From: JAICWP01 sp035278025
Lineage (GTDB): Bacteria; Acidobacteriota; Terriglobia; Terriglobales; Acidobacteriaceae
Length of the DNA: 62,152 nucleotides
Direction of reading: 5' to 3'
Assembly: GCA_035278025.1 (NCBI GenBank)
Contig: DATEJK010000205.1
Location: forward strand, 1-62,152
The translations under genes and the position numbers were made by a program. Position 1 is the first letter of the stretch. Each line of letters begins with the position of its first letter. Positions 44,145-52,183 of the stretch are shown one piece after another. The notes under the pieces were generated by a model. That model was not told the DNA's origin. It was given only the letters and a program-made list of their open reading frames with translations, and did not search any database.

Positions 44145-45944
44145 CTAAAAAGTCTTTCCGGTAGCCATGAGCAGATGCTCAAGGACAGGACCAAGGCTTA
44201 ACGCCGGAAAAAATGTCAGCGCGCCCACAATCAAAATCACTCCGATCAGAAGCACGGTGAAGAGAGGAGTGGTCACCGGGAAGGTGCCCAGCGATGGCGG
44301 AACATATTTCTTGCGGGCCAGGTTCCCGGCCACGGCCAGCATGGGAATAACCATCAGGAAACGGCCCACAAGCATGTCCAGGCCGATCGCCGTGTCATAC
44401 CAGGGCGTGTTCACGGCCAGCCCGCCGAATGCCGAGCCGTTGTTGCCGGCTCCGGAGGTGAAGGCATATAGAATCTCGCTCAGGCCGTGTGGTCCTGGAT
44501 TCAAAATGCCGGCGGTACCGAACTGGTTGACCACCGATATAGCCGTCAGGCCCAGAATGATGAGGGGGAAAATCAGAACGAACAGCATCGCCATCTTGAC
44601 GTCGTAGGATTCGATCTTTTTGCCCAAATACTCTGGTGTGCGACCCACCATCAAGCCGGCGATAAAGACGGCGAGAATGACATCTATCAACATTCCATAC
44701 ATGCCAGCACCGACGCCTCCAAATACCACTTCACTCATCATGATGTTGGCGAGAGGCACCATGCCCCCGAGCGGCGTGTAAGAGTCGTGCCAGCCATTGA
44801 TGGCGCCGCAGCTGGCGTCGGTGGTCACGGTGGCAAACAAAGCGGAGCCGGCAATACCGAAGCGGACTTCCTTGCCTTCCATGTTGCCGCCTGTCTGCAG
44901 AGCGGTGGCACGCTGGTTGGTCCCCGCCAGCAGGGGATTGCCCCGGGATTCCGCCCAATAAGCAACCGAGACCCCAGCCAGAAACAAAATCGCCATGGCC
45001 GACCACACCGCCCAACCGTGGGCCTGCGAGCCGGTCATCCGCCCCAAGGTATAGGTAAGTCCGCTGCCGATCGTGAAAATGGAGACAAGTTCGATGAGAT
45101 TGGTAAGTGGAGTGGGGTTCTCGAACGGGTGGGCACTGTTGGCATTAAAGAAGCCGCCGCCATTGGTGCCGAATTCCTTGATGATCTCCTGCGAGGCCAC
45201 AGGTCCTTCAGCAATGGTTTGTTCACCGATTGTGTACGTCACCGGCTTACCATCTGGACCGATTACTGCCTTTCCATCAGGTCCGACTTTCTGCGCCTTT
45301 TGTGGTTCTACTAGCGCGGCTCTGTCATATGGGCGAAGATTCTGGATGACACCCTGGGACACAAGAACTAAGGCTCCCACCACACAGAACGGCAGCAACA
45401 CCCATACGCAAGCGCGCACCAGGTCAACCCAGAAGTTACCGATAGTTTCCATCTGCCGGCGCGCGATGCCCCGGATGAACGCAATAGCCAGCGCAATGCC
45501 CACTGCGGCCGACATAAAGTTGTGATAGGCCAAGCCGGCCATCTGGGTGAAGTAGCTCATGGTGGACTCACCCGAATAGGCCTGCCAGTTGGTATTGGTG
45601 GTGAACGACGCCGCGGTGTTGAAAGCCACATGAGCCGGGCTGACTGCGCCAAACTTCTGAGGGTTGAATGGCAGATAGCCTTGCAGCCGCTGCATCGCAT
45701 AGAGCATGACCATGGACACGAAACTGAACAGCAGCATGGAGACGGCATATTCGGTCCAGCGCATCTCATGGTTTTCGTCCACTGTGGTCACTCGATAGAG
45801 CAGCCGCTCGATGGGCCGCAATACCGGATCCATGAACGTCTTCTCCCGGCTGAACACGCGGGACATGTAGATGCCCATGGGCTTCGTCACCAGAAACACC
45901 AGCGCGAGAAATAGAAATATCTGGAACCAGCCATTCGCTGTCAT
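44145..45944 (-). CDS. kdpA: Potassium-transporting ATPase KdpA subunit
   Basis: A 599-residue potassium channel-like subunit with about ten TM helices. Selectivity-filter loops include EFGTNGGGFFNANSAHPFENPTPLTN and TSGAGNNGSAFGGL. ATG 45944 (MTANGWFQIFLFLALVFLVTKPMGIYM) matches the conserved N-terminus; the upstream reading in this frame lies within kdpF. There is one base between the kdpF stop and this start. Confidence 0.97.
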   Translation of the reverse strand: MTANGWFQIFLFLALVFLVTKPMGIYMSRVFSREKTFMDPVLRPIERLLYRVTTVDENHEMRWTEYAVSMLLFSFVSMVMLYAMQRLQGYLPFNPQKFGAVSPAHVAFNTAASFTTNTNWQAYSGESTMSYFTQMAGLAYHNFMSAAVGIALAIAFIRGIARRQMETIGNFWVDLVRACVWVLLPFCVVGALVLVSQGVIQNLRPYDRAALVEPQKAQKVGPDGKAVIGPDGKPVTYTIGEQTIAEGPVASQEIIKEFGTNGGGFFNANSAHPFENPTPLTNLIELVSIFTIGSGLTYTLGRMTGSQAHGWAVWSAMAILFLAGVSVAYWAESRGNPLLAGTNQRATALQTGGNMEGKEVRFGIAGSALFATVTTDASCGAINGWHDSYTPLGGMVPLANIMMSEVVFGGVGAGMYGMLIDVILAVFIAGLMVGRTPEYLGKKIESYDVKMAMLFVLIFPLIILGLTAISVVNQFGTAGILNPGPHGLSEILYAFTSGAGNNGSAFGGLAVNTPWYDTAIGLDMLVGRFLMVIPMLAVAGNLARKKYVPPSLGTFPVTTPLFTVLLIGVILIVGALTFFPALSLGPVLEHLLMATGKTF

Positions 45945-45945
45945 G

Positions 45946-46035
45946 TCAAAACTTCTCCGGGCGCAGCAGCGCGTACACCAGGTACACAATGGTCAGAACG
46001 CTGACGGCCAACATGATCATCGCTTCCAAGTTCAT
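45946..46035 (-). CDS. kdpF: KdpF, small stabilising subunit
   Basis: A 29-residue single-helix membrane peptide. Helix residues MIMLAVSVLTIVYLVYALL are followed by the typical C-terminal RPEKF. In E. coli KdpF stabilises the KdpABC complex in the membrane. GAGG precedes the ATG at 46035; the stop is one base ahead of the kdpA ATG. Confidence 0.93.
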   Translation of the reverse strand: MNLEAMIMLAVSVLTIVYLVYALLRPEKF

Positions 46036-46048
46036 AGCTTTATCATCC

Positions 46049-46135
46049 TCACTTCATGCGATCGCAGAAGCGCACATAACCAATGGATAGAACGAAAAAT
46101 GCGACCGTGACTGCTATCCAAAGAACGTCTTGCAT
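46049..46135 (-). CDS. 28-residue predicted membrane peptide upstream of kdpF
   Basis: Reads MQDVLWIAVTVAFFVLSIG then YVRFCDRMK: one TM helix and a short basic-aromatic tail. A GGGAGATGAACC ribosome site precedes ATG 46135, and the gene is 13 bp from kdpF on the same strand. Similar short ORFs of the xxLWIxxTxAFFxxSxxYVRFCDRL kind occur, as I recall, beside kdp genes elsewhere. No experimental function is known to me. It may be an additional small subunit or regulator of the Kdp complex. Confidence 0.7.
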   Translation of the reverse strand: MQDVLWIAVTVAFFVLSIGYVRFCDRMK

Positions 46136-46166
46136 GGTTCATCTCCCAAATCGAGGGCACACGGCC

Positions 46167-47492
46167 CTAAGGTTGGGCTTGCGAATCAAAGGTCAAAATG
46201 ACCGCAAGCCCCAGAAGACTCTGAGTCGGGGTGAGAGCTACTTCGCCGGAGGGAAGAAATGGGCCACGAAAGAATCCGCCCTGCGGTCCGCGAGAATCAT
46301 CAATTCTGTGCTCGAACCTCACGATTCCGGTGAATTGGCGGCAGGGCCTCCGATATTCCAGGGTGATAGTGTTGGCCTTTACGGTCTGAATAAAACCCGT
46401 AAGGCGCCCGTTTCGATCCCAATACACTTCAGGTCTCTCCGTGGCACTCCAGTGTTTACCCAACACCCAGTGCAGGGGCAACTGTGCCGCCATCCACAAT
46501 GCGCGCGGACCGCCAAGGGCAGCCACATCCTCCGTGCCAACGTGGTACTCGAAAGCGGTCGTGAAGCGATCGGATTTCCACTCGGCAATACTGTCCGATA
46601 AGTATCTCCAGAACTCCGGGCTGGTATTGGACTGGTGCGGACCAATCAGAACGGTTTGCTTCAAAGTAGTGTGGGATGTCGCTTTGTAGCTGACTTGCGC
46701 GCCCCAACTGGGCACGGAATTCGCATTTGCTAAGTGCCAATAACCGTTAACCACATAGGCGGTGACGGTCAACCGGTTGGTAAACGGGTAGCTCGCATTG
46801 ATTCCGAGCATGAGATACGGAGTAAAATCGGCGCCCCAGGGACGGGTGTAGCTGAAGTTGTCCTTGGCATACAAGGAATCGTAGCCGATCAGGCTGGAAA
46901 AGATTCCGCCTTGGATGGTCAGCCCGTTGCCGGCGGGCGCCCTATAGGAAAAGTTCGTTGGACCCAGATGCCGCAGCCCCGCGGAGCCGGGCAGGTCAGG
47001 CGCGGTGGCGGAGAAGCCGAAAACTCGCGTGTCCTGTCCAGCTTGCACGGTTAACTGAATACCCCAAGGCGAAGACTCAGACGCATTTTTTTGCAAATAC
47101 GCGGCTGCCAGGTTGATCAGCGGTTGATCCAGCTTGTACGTGGTGCCACGGCTGCGGAACAAGTCATTTGCAGGATGATTGAAGTCCAGCAAGTAACCTG
47201 CGTCAACAAATCCACCATACTGCCACAAGGGCGGCGGGAATGCGGGGGTAGTCTGGGCTTGTGGTTCCTGACCGCTAAGAGCATTAGAACCTGAAGTGCT
47301 GATCGCGGCCGTCTGATCGTCACCGGCTGTGTCGTGTCTCTGCCCGCCCGTCTGTGCCAGAACGCGGGGCAGACTGAGAAAAGTCACCGACAGCACCACA
47401 ACCAACCTGAATCTCAACGGGGGTCTCAATTTGTCGCTCTCGTCACGGCTCGTATCAGCGGCGACTAAGCTATTCGGGCAGCCTCCGAACAT
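46167..47492 (-). CDS. BBP2-like outer-membrane beta-barrel protein in the kdp operon
   Basis: A 441-residue protein from ATG 47492; its N-terminus contains a hydrophobic export segment (FRLVVVLSVTFLSLPRVLAQ) preceded by about 30 residues, so a later start (TTG or GTG near 47400-47420) is possible. The rest is rich in Tyr/Trp/Phe strands (PPPLWQYGGFVDAGYLLDFNHPAND, PWGIQLTVQAGQD, FTPYLMLGINASYPF), the pattern of the BBP2 (OmpL-like) porins. It sits between kdpE and kdpF on the same strand and is directly preceded by the box arrays at 47514-47603. The most economical role is an outer-membrane path for potassium or other solutes expressed with the pump; this is inference. Confidence 0.8.
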   Translation of the reverse strand: MFGGCPNSLVAADTSRDESDKLRPPLRFRLVVVLSVTFLSLPRVLAQTGGQRHDTAGDDQTAAISTSGSNALSGQEPQAQTTPAFPPPLWQYGGFVDAGYLLDFNHPANDLFRSRGTTYKLDQPLINLAAAYLQKNASESSPWGIQLTVQAGQDTRVFGFSATAPDLPGSAGLRHLGPTNFSYRAPAGNGLTIQGGIFSSLIGYDSLYAKDNFSYTRPWGADFTPYLMLGINASYPFTNRLTVTAYVVNGYWHLANANSVPSWGAQVSYKATSHTTLKQTVLIGPHQSNTSPEFWRYLSDSIAEWKSDRFTTAFEYHVGTEDVAALGGPRALWMAAQLPLHWVLGKHWSATERPEVYWDRNGRLTGFIQTVKANTITLEYRRPCRQFTGIVRFEHRIDDSRGPQGGFFRGPFLPSGEVALTPTQSLLGLAVILTFDSQAQP

Positions 47493-47513
47493 TGGACACA
47501 AAAATTCCTAAAT

Positions 47514-47603
47514 TTCGCATAAAAGGTTCGTAAAAAGTTCGTAAATGCCTGCGCTGGATGGTTCATGGATTTTTATGAACCTTTTATACGAGTTTTATGC
47601 GGA
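47514..47603. promoter_or_regulatory. Two inverted groups of TTCGTAAA/TTTTAT boxes (candidate KdpE operator)
   Basis: Plus-strand TTTTAT boxes begin at 47571, 47582 and 47593, exactly 11 bp apart. About 40 bp away, TTCG(T/C)A boxes begin at 47514, 47527 and 47538 (13 and 11 bp apart). They share the word CGCATAAAA in opposite orientations. Direct repeats at about 11 bp are the known binding layout of OmpR/PhoB-family regulators, and KdpE is of that family. The site lies upstream of the porin-kdpFABC genes on the minus strand. Confidence 0.65.
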
Positions 47604-47731
47604 CTGTAATTCGATGACAGCGGATGGACAGGCTAAGTCCGAAGATGGGATTCGCATGAACGAGATCGGCAATAGGTTGCGTTTCTGGTTTATTGGAACT
47701 GGAGGCCAACCTTGTTTACCGCCCTTCCGAT

Positions 47732-48436
47732 TTACTCCCCAGGTTCGAAGCGGTAGCCGATCCAGGGCTCGGTCATGATATATCCGGCAGCATGTTCCTC
47801 TATGTCGAGTTTCTTTCGCAGGTGGCCGACAAACACTCGCAAATATTCCGGTTGCTCCACGCTGTTTGGTCCCCAAACCGCCAACAACAAGGCACGGTGC
47901 GTGATGACCTTTCCCGGGTTCCGCGCGAGATAAACCATTAATTCAAATTCCTTGGGCGTGAGGTGAACATCGCGACCTTTTACCAGGATGGTACGTTTCT
48001 CCAGATTGATTTGAAAGTCCCCGATCTCGATTGCTTGCGATTCCGGCAGCTTTGCCGCAGCGGTCCTGCGAAGGCTTGCGCGCACTCGGGCCAAAAGCTC
48101 ATTAATGTTGAATGGCTTAGTTACATAGTCATCTGCCCCCGCATCCAGCGCCTCCACCTTGATTCGCTCCTCGCCTTTGACAGAGAGAATGATGATAGGG
48201 ACCTGCGACTGCTCGCGCACATGCCGGCACAAAGACAGGCCATCCATGTTCGGCATGCGCAGGTCGGTGATGATCAGGTCGGGGGGCCAGTCCTTTATGG
48301 TTTGCAGAGCTTCCTTACCGTCGGCGACGGTGCGCGTGGTGTACCCCTGGCTCGACAAGGTGGTCTTCAGCACACGGGTAATCTGTGGTTCGTCGTCCAC
48401 TACCAGAATATTCGCCTTGCTCACCGCTGCCGGCAT
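47732..48436 (-). CDS. kdpE: KdpE response regulator (OmpR family)
   Basis: A 234-residue activator. The receiver domain has DDEP and phospho-acceptor D58 (LIITDLRMPN), the T/S switch LSVKG and lysine in YVTKPFNINEL. The C-terminal winged helix has the OmpR features (HLTPKEFELMVYLARNPGKVITHRALLLAVWG and LRVFVGHLRKKLDIE). The start is ATG 48436, 7 bp after the kdpD N-terminal gene, so it is co-transcribed with it. It probably binds the box arrays at 47514-47603, 128 bp past its own stop codon, to control the porin-kdpFABC part. Confidence 0.95.
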   Translation of the reverse strand: MPAAVSKANILVVDDEPQITRVLKTTLSSQGYTTRTVADGKEALQTIKDWPPDLIITDLRMPNMDGLSLCRHVREQSQVPIIILSVKGEERIKVEALDAGADDYVTKPFNINELLARVRASLRRTAAAKLPESQAIEIGDFQINLEKRTILVKGRDVHLTPKEFELMVYLARNPGKVITHRALLLAVWGPNSVEQPEYLRVFVGHLRKKLDIEEHAAGYIMTEPWIGYRFEPGE

Positions 48437-48443
48437 GGCACCC

Positions 48444-49565
48444 TCACTTCACCTCCTGGGTGACGATATGGACATCCACCGGCGGAGCGTCCCGGAGAAA
48501 TTTGTGGATAGCAGATAGGTACAGATACTTGCGCCAGCCGGTCTGTGCGGACCGCCCAAACACCACTTGGGTTATATGCTTCTCGCGAACGAATTTCGCC
48601 ACCTCTTCAGCCACTTTCTTGCCCTTGGTGCGAATGATTTGTGCGCCTACATCTTGTGCGAACTTGATGTTTTGTTGCAGAGAGCGCTGGTCCTGCGGAC
48701 TCTCGTCCACGCCTATATCTACGTAGATGACGAACAGTTCGGCATCAATGCGTTGCGCCATGCGGGCGGCGCGAGCGATCAGATACTGCGCCGCGGGGCT
48801 GGAACTGATGCACACCGCGATGCGCTCACGGACCCCGGCGCTTTTGGCCACTCCCTCCTTCTCCAGCAACGATTCCAGGCTGCGGTCCACGGCGCGAGTC
48901 ACCTGCTGGAGAGCCAGTTCGCGCAATGCCAGCAGATTGCCTGGACGGAAAAAGTGTCCCAGTGCACGTTCCGCCCGGTCGAGCGGGTAAATGTCGCCCC
49001 GCCGCATGCGGGTCTGCAGGGCCTCCGGCGTCAGATCCACGAGCACAATCTCGCTTACCCTCTGCATGACCCAATCCGGCACCGTCTCGCGTACCTGGAC
49101 TCCCGTGATCTGATGGATCATCGGCATTAAGCTCTCAATGTGCTGCACGTTCATCGTGGAAAGCACGTCTACGTTGGCGTCCAGCAGTTCCATGACGTCC
49201 TGGTACCGCTTGGCATGTTTGCTGCCTTCGATGTTGGTGTGCGCCAGTTCATCCACCAGGACCACCTGCGGCTTGCGCCGCAGGATGGCGTCAATATCCA
49301 TCTCGTCAAAGCTGGCACCCTTGTACTCCATTTTGCGGCGCGGAATGGTCTCCAACTTCGCAGCCAGTTCGGCCACTGCCTTGCGGCTGTGAGTCTCCAC
49401 TAACCCGATCACCACATCCTCGCCCCGGCTCTTGCGGCGGATGCCTTCGCTCAACATGTCGAATGTTTTGCCTACCCCCGGGGCATACCCCAGGAACAGC
49501 TTGAAAATCCCCTGCCCTTTGTGGGCCGTCACCTCCTCCAGCCATTGTTCCGGCGTCTTGGGCAT
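48444..49565 (-). CDS. KdpD N-terminal sensor module as a separate protein (KdpD-type P-loop plus universal-stress domain)
   Basis: A 373-residue protein that matches only the N-terminal cytoplasmic part of classical KdpD. Residues about 20-230 are the KdpD sensor domain with P-loop GYAPGVGKTF and VVLVDELAHTNIEGSKHAKRYQDV; about 245-370 are a universal-stress-like domain. The TM helices, GAF and kinase parts of classical KdpD (about 900 residues) are absent here and appear in the divergent gene at 49616. ATG 49565 has an AGGAGG ribosome site. The gene is first in the unit with kdpE. Such free-standing modules occur in some other bacteria, as I recall; here the interest is the divergent arrangement. 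Confidence 0.9.
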   Translation of the reverse strand: MPKTPEQWLEEVTAHKGQGIFKLFLGYAPGVGKTFDMLSEGIRRKSRGEDVVIGLVETHSRKAVAELAAKLETIPRRKMEYKGASFDEMDIDAILRRKPQVVLVDELAHTNIEGSKHAKRYQDVMELLDANVDVLSTMNVQHIESLMPMIHQITGVQVRETVPDWVMQRVSEIVLVDLTPEALQTRMRRGDIYPLDRAERALGHFFRPGNLLALRELALQQVTRAVDRSLESLLEKEGVAKSAGVRERIAVCISSSPAAQYLIARAARMAQRIDAELFVIYVDIGVDESPQDQRSLQQNIKFAQDVGAQIIRTKGKKVAEEVAKFVREKHITQVVFGRSAQTGWRKYLYLSAIHKFLRDAPPVDVHIVTQEVK

Positions 49566-49602
49566 TTCGAGTAGCTCCTCCTGGAGCACAACGTCGAATT
49601 GC

Positions 49603-49608
49603 TACAAT
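49603..49608 (+). promoter_or_regulatory. Candidate -10 for the sensor kinase gene, implying a leaderless transcript
   Basis: TACAAT (one mismatch) sits 7 bp before the GTG at 49616. A start at the normal distance would coincide with the start codon, so the mRNA may be leaderless; no Shine-Dalgarno sequence is seen. A clear -35 is lacking. Confidence 0.4.
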
Positions 49609-49615
49609 CTGCGTT

Positions 49616-51058
49616 GTGAAGCGAGCTGCTGAGAACCAGATACTACGCTTTCTTGTTGCGGCCGCCACCGTTTGCCTGATCACCGCGGTGTATTTCCGCT
49701 GGCTGCACGTCAATCCTACAACGGTTGGGTTCACGTTTTTGCTGGCTGTCCTGGTGGTTTCCGCGGGCTGGGAACTTCGCTATGCCATCTTCATGGCCAT
49801 TCTCGCCACTTTAGCCTACAACTACTTCTTTCTCCCTCCCCTGCTCCACCTCAGAATCGCCGATCCTCAGAACTGGGTCGCTCTTCTAACCTTCCTGCTT
49901 ACCGCTGTCATTGCCAGCCAGCTTTCCGAGCGCGCCCGCCGCAAAGCCATGGAATCCAACCAGCGCCGAGGCGAAGTCGAACGCCTGTATGCCTTCACTC
50001 AACAGTTGCTGGTTTCTGAGAACGTGTTTGAGTTGCTCAACCTCGTTCCCAGGTACATTGTGGATTCCTTTGACGTCACCGGCGCTGCTGTTTTTCTGGA
50101 GGGCAAACAAGAGTCCTATTATCTCGACGCAGCCAGCAGATCTCTATTTCCTGCCGATCAGCTCAAAGCCATCAGTGGCCGTGGAGAGCCCGTTTTTGAG
50201 CGCGAGCGCGGCCTCTGCTTCATGCCGCTTCGCATGGGGGTTCGCTCGGTGGGAAGCATCGGCCTGGCTGGCTGTGATTTGTCGCGGGAAACGCTGGAAG
50301 CCATTGGCAGCCTGACTGCAATAGCCATTGAACGCGCGAACACGGTCGAAAAATTGACGAAAGCGGAAGCAGCGCGGGAGAGCGACCGCCTTCGTTCTGT
50401 ATTGCTGGACTCCGTGACGCACGAGTTTCGTACGCCCCTTACCTCCATCAAGGCATCGGCCGAGACACTCCTCTCGGACGTGATGTTGGAGAAACCCGAA
50501 CGCAAGGATTTGCTCATAGTCATTAATGAGGAGAGCGACCGACTTAATCGCCTCATCGGCGAAGCAGCGGAAGTAGCGCAGCTGGATGCACACCAACTTG
50601 AACTTCACTTACAGCTGCATAACATTCGTGAGGCCGCCGACGCCGCCATCGCCAAGTTACGAAACGAGCTTCAGCGCTACACCTTGAAATCGAGCATTCC
50701 GGAGGACCTGCCTCTGGTCCGAATGGATGTTGCCCGCATCACCGAAGTTCTGGTCCATCTTCTCGATAACGCCAGCAGATACTCCACGCCAGGCACAGTT
50801 ATTCAGATCACCACCGAACACAGAAATGGACAGGTTGTTACCAGCATCGCGGACCATGGACCCGGAATTGACGAGCTGGAACAACAGATGATTTTTGAGA
50901 AGTTCTATCGCGGTCGGGACCAGCGCATGCTTATCCAGGGCACGGGCATGGGACTCGCCATTGCCAAGGCCATCGTTGAATTGCACGGCGGCACGATTGG
51001 GGTCACCAGCCAGCTCGGCCGGGGGTCACTGTTTTACTTTTCTCTTCCAGTCGCCTAA
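49616..51058 (+). CDS. KdpD-like sensor histidine kinase, C-terminal half (DUF4118-GAF-HisKA-HATPase)
   Basis: A 480-residue kinase. The first about 105 residues hold about four TM segments of the DUF4118 type (TAVYFRWLHVNPTTVGFTFLLAVLVVSAGWELRYAIFMAILATLAYNYFFLPP). A GAF-like region follows at about 120-245, then HisKA with H269 in LLDSVTHEFRTPLTSIKASAETLL, and an HATPase domain (HLLDNASRYS, DHGPGI, GTGMGLAIAKAIVELHGG). This is the portion of KdpD missing from the gene at 48444-49565, which is transcribed away from it from a 50-bp gap. The start is GTG 49616. Both parts look intact, so this is a gene split rather than a frameshift. Confidence 0.9.
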   Translation: MKRAAENQILRFLVAAATVCLITAVYFRWLHVNPTTVGFTFLLAVLVVSAGWELRYAIFMAILATLAYNYFFLPPLLHLRIADPQNWVALLTFLLTAVIASQLSERARRKAMESNQRRGEVERLYAFTQQLLVSENVFELLNLVPRYIVDSFDVTGAAVFLEGKQESYYLDAASRSLFPADQLKAISGRGEPVFERERGLCFMPLRMGVRSVGSIGLAGCDLSRETLEAIGSLTAIAIERANTVEKLTKAEAARESDRLRSVLLDSVTHEFRTPLTSIKASAETLLSDVMLEKPERKDLLIVINEESDRLNRLIGEAAEVAQLDAHQLELHLQLHNIREAADAAIAKLRNELQRYTLKSSIPEDLPLVRMDVARITEVLVHLLDNASRYSTPGTVIQITTEHRNGQVVTSIADHGPGIDELEQQMIFEKFYRGRDQRMLIQGTGMGLAIAKAIVELHGGTIGVTSQLGRGSLFYFSLPVA

Positions 51059-51122
51059 GCAAGGGTAGACACCCCAAAAGCGCATTCGTAACTATTGAAT
51101 AGATAAGTTCTGGAATGGACTT

Positions 51123-52088
51123 TTAACCCTCGTCATCCGGTGGACCGGCGGCGCCGGCCAGGTCCTGTGGCTTGATCTTTTCGGTATTAAAGCGGGCCGC
51201 GCGCTCGCGCATGGTCTTAAGCACTTCTTCCAGTTCAGGAGGTTCGCCTTTAATCCAGCGCAGCGGGTTGATGCGCGCCACCACAAAAGAACGCAGATAG
51301 GGACTGACCAGCCCGCGCTCCTTCAGCTTTTTGACCGCTGCAGCCACTTTGTCCTCAAGGTCGAGCACCATGGTGGCGTGCTTCTCGTGAACCTTGATGG
51401 CGGCGCGCAGCGGGTCGTCGGTCAGCGCCTCAAGACGCCGCAGAATGGGATGGTAGGCGCCCCCGCCGAAGCGCGGCCGGCGCTCGTAGCACACGCCCAG
51501 AGTTACCAGCGCGGCTTCGTCCAGATAGAAGGCAAATTGTGTTTCCGGCCGCGAAGCATCATCTTCCAGCAGGCCGCGGTAAATACGGATCACCTCCAGC
51601 GACCTTTCCTTCAGGTTGTGCGCCTTCTCCGTGTTCAGCGCCAGGATCTGCCAGGCCACCTCCGGCTCGGCGACGATCAAAGCCGCGATGGCTCTGGCGC
51701 CCAGGCGTCGCATCGCCTCCAGGCGATGGCGGCCATTAGGCGTCCAGAACCCTGCCCCGCCCGGCGCAACCACGGCGATCACGGGATCGAGAAAGTAGCC
51801 GGTACGGTTGATGACGTCGGCCAGGCGCTTGTGGTGGGCATCGGAAAGATCGCGCTGAAAAGGAGTAGGTTCGATGGCGCTGATGGGCAGCATCGAAAGC
51901 AGCACGGGATGCCCGCCCAGTGGCTCCTTATAGGTTCCCACCACACAGCCGCCGGCCTTCTCCACCACTTGGGCGGCACTGCCAGCCGGTCCTTCCAGTT
52001 CCTCCAGGCGGCATTCGCCGGCCGTCAAACCTTTGCTGCCGGGCTTGGCTTTGCGCGGACGCCGCCGGGCCTGTGCGCGCTTGACCAT
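51123..52088 (-). CDS. ParB-like nuclease-domain protein
   Basis: A 321-residue protein. The basic N-terminus (KRAQARRRPRKAKPGSK) is followed by a ParB/Sulfiredoxin-like domain: LPISAIEPTPFQRDLSDAHHKRLADVINRTGYFLDPVIAV, then the catalytic-type GRHRLEAMRRLGARAIAALIVAE. The rest is helical with a charged C-terminus. It has no ParA partner beside it, and a role in chromosome partition is uncertain; it may be a DNA- or nucleotide-binding protein of other function. ATG 52088 is preferred to the GTG two codons upstream. It is convergent with the sensor kinase and divergent from the beta-oxidation gene. Confidence 0.78.
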   Translation of the reverse strand: MVKRAQARRRPRKAKPGSKGLTAGECRLEELEGPAGSAAQVVEKAGGCVVGTYKEPLGGHPVLLSMLPISAIEPTPFQRDLSDAHHKRLADVINRTGYFLDPVIAVVAPGGAGFWTPNGRHRLEAMRRLGARAIAALIVAEPEVAWQILALNTEKAHNLKERSLEVIRIYRGLLEDDASRPETQFAFYLDEAALVTLGVCYERRPRFGGGAYHPILRRLEALTDDPLRAAIKVHEKHATMVLDLEDKVAAAVKKLKERGLVSPYLRSFVVARINPLRWIKGEPPELEEVLKTMRERAARFNTEKIKPQDLAGAAGPPDDEG

Positions 52089-52183
52089 GCCCACGATTCT
52101 ACTTGAGCCGGCAAGGCAACAGCAGGTTCGCCGCCTTGCCCACCGGCTGATATTCTCTTGTATTCCCGGCAGCGGGGACCATT

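Noticed and set aside
48444..51058. KdpD as one gene broken by a frameshift
   Set aside because: The two parts are on opposite strands with complete domain borders and separate starts, which a frameshift cannot create.
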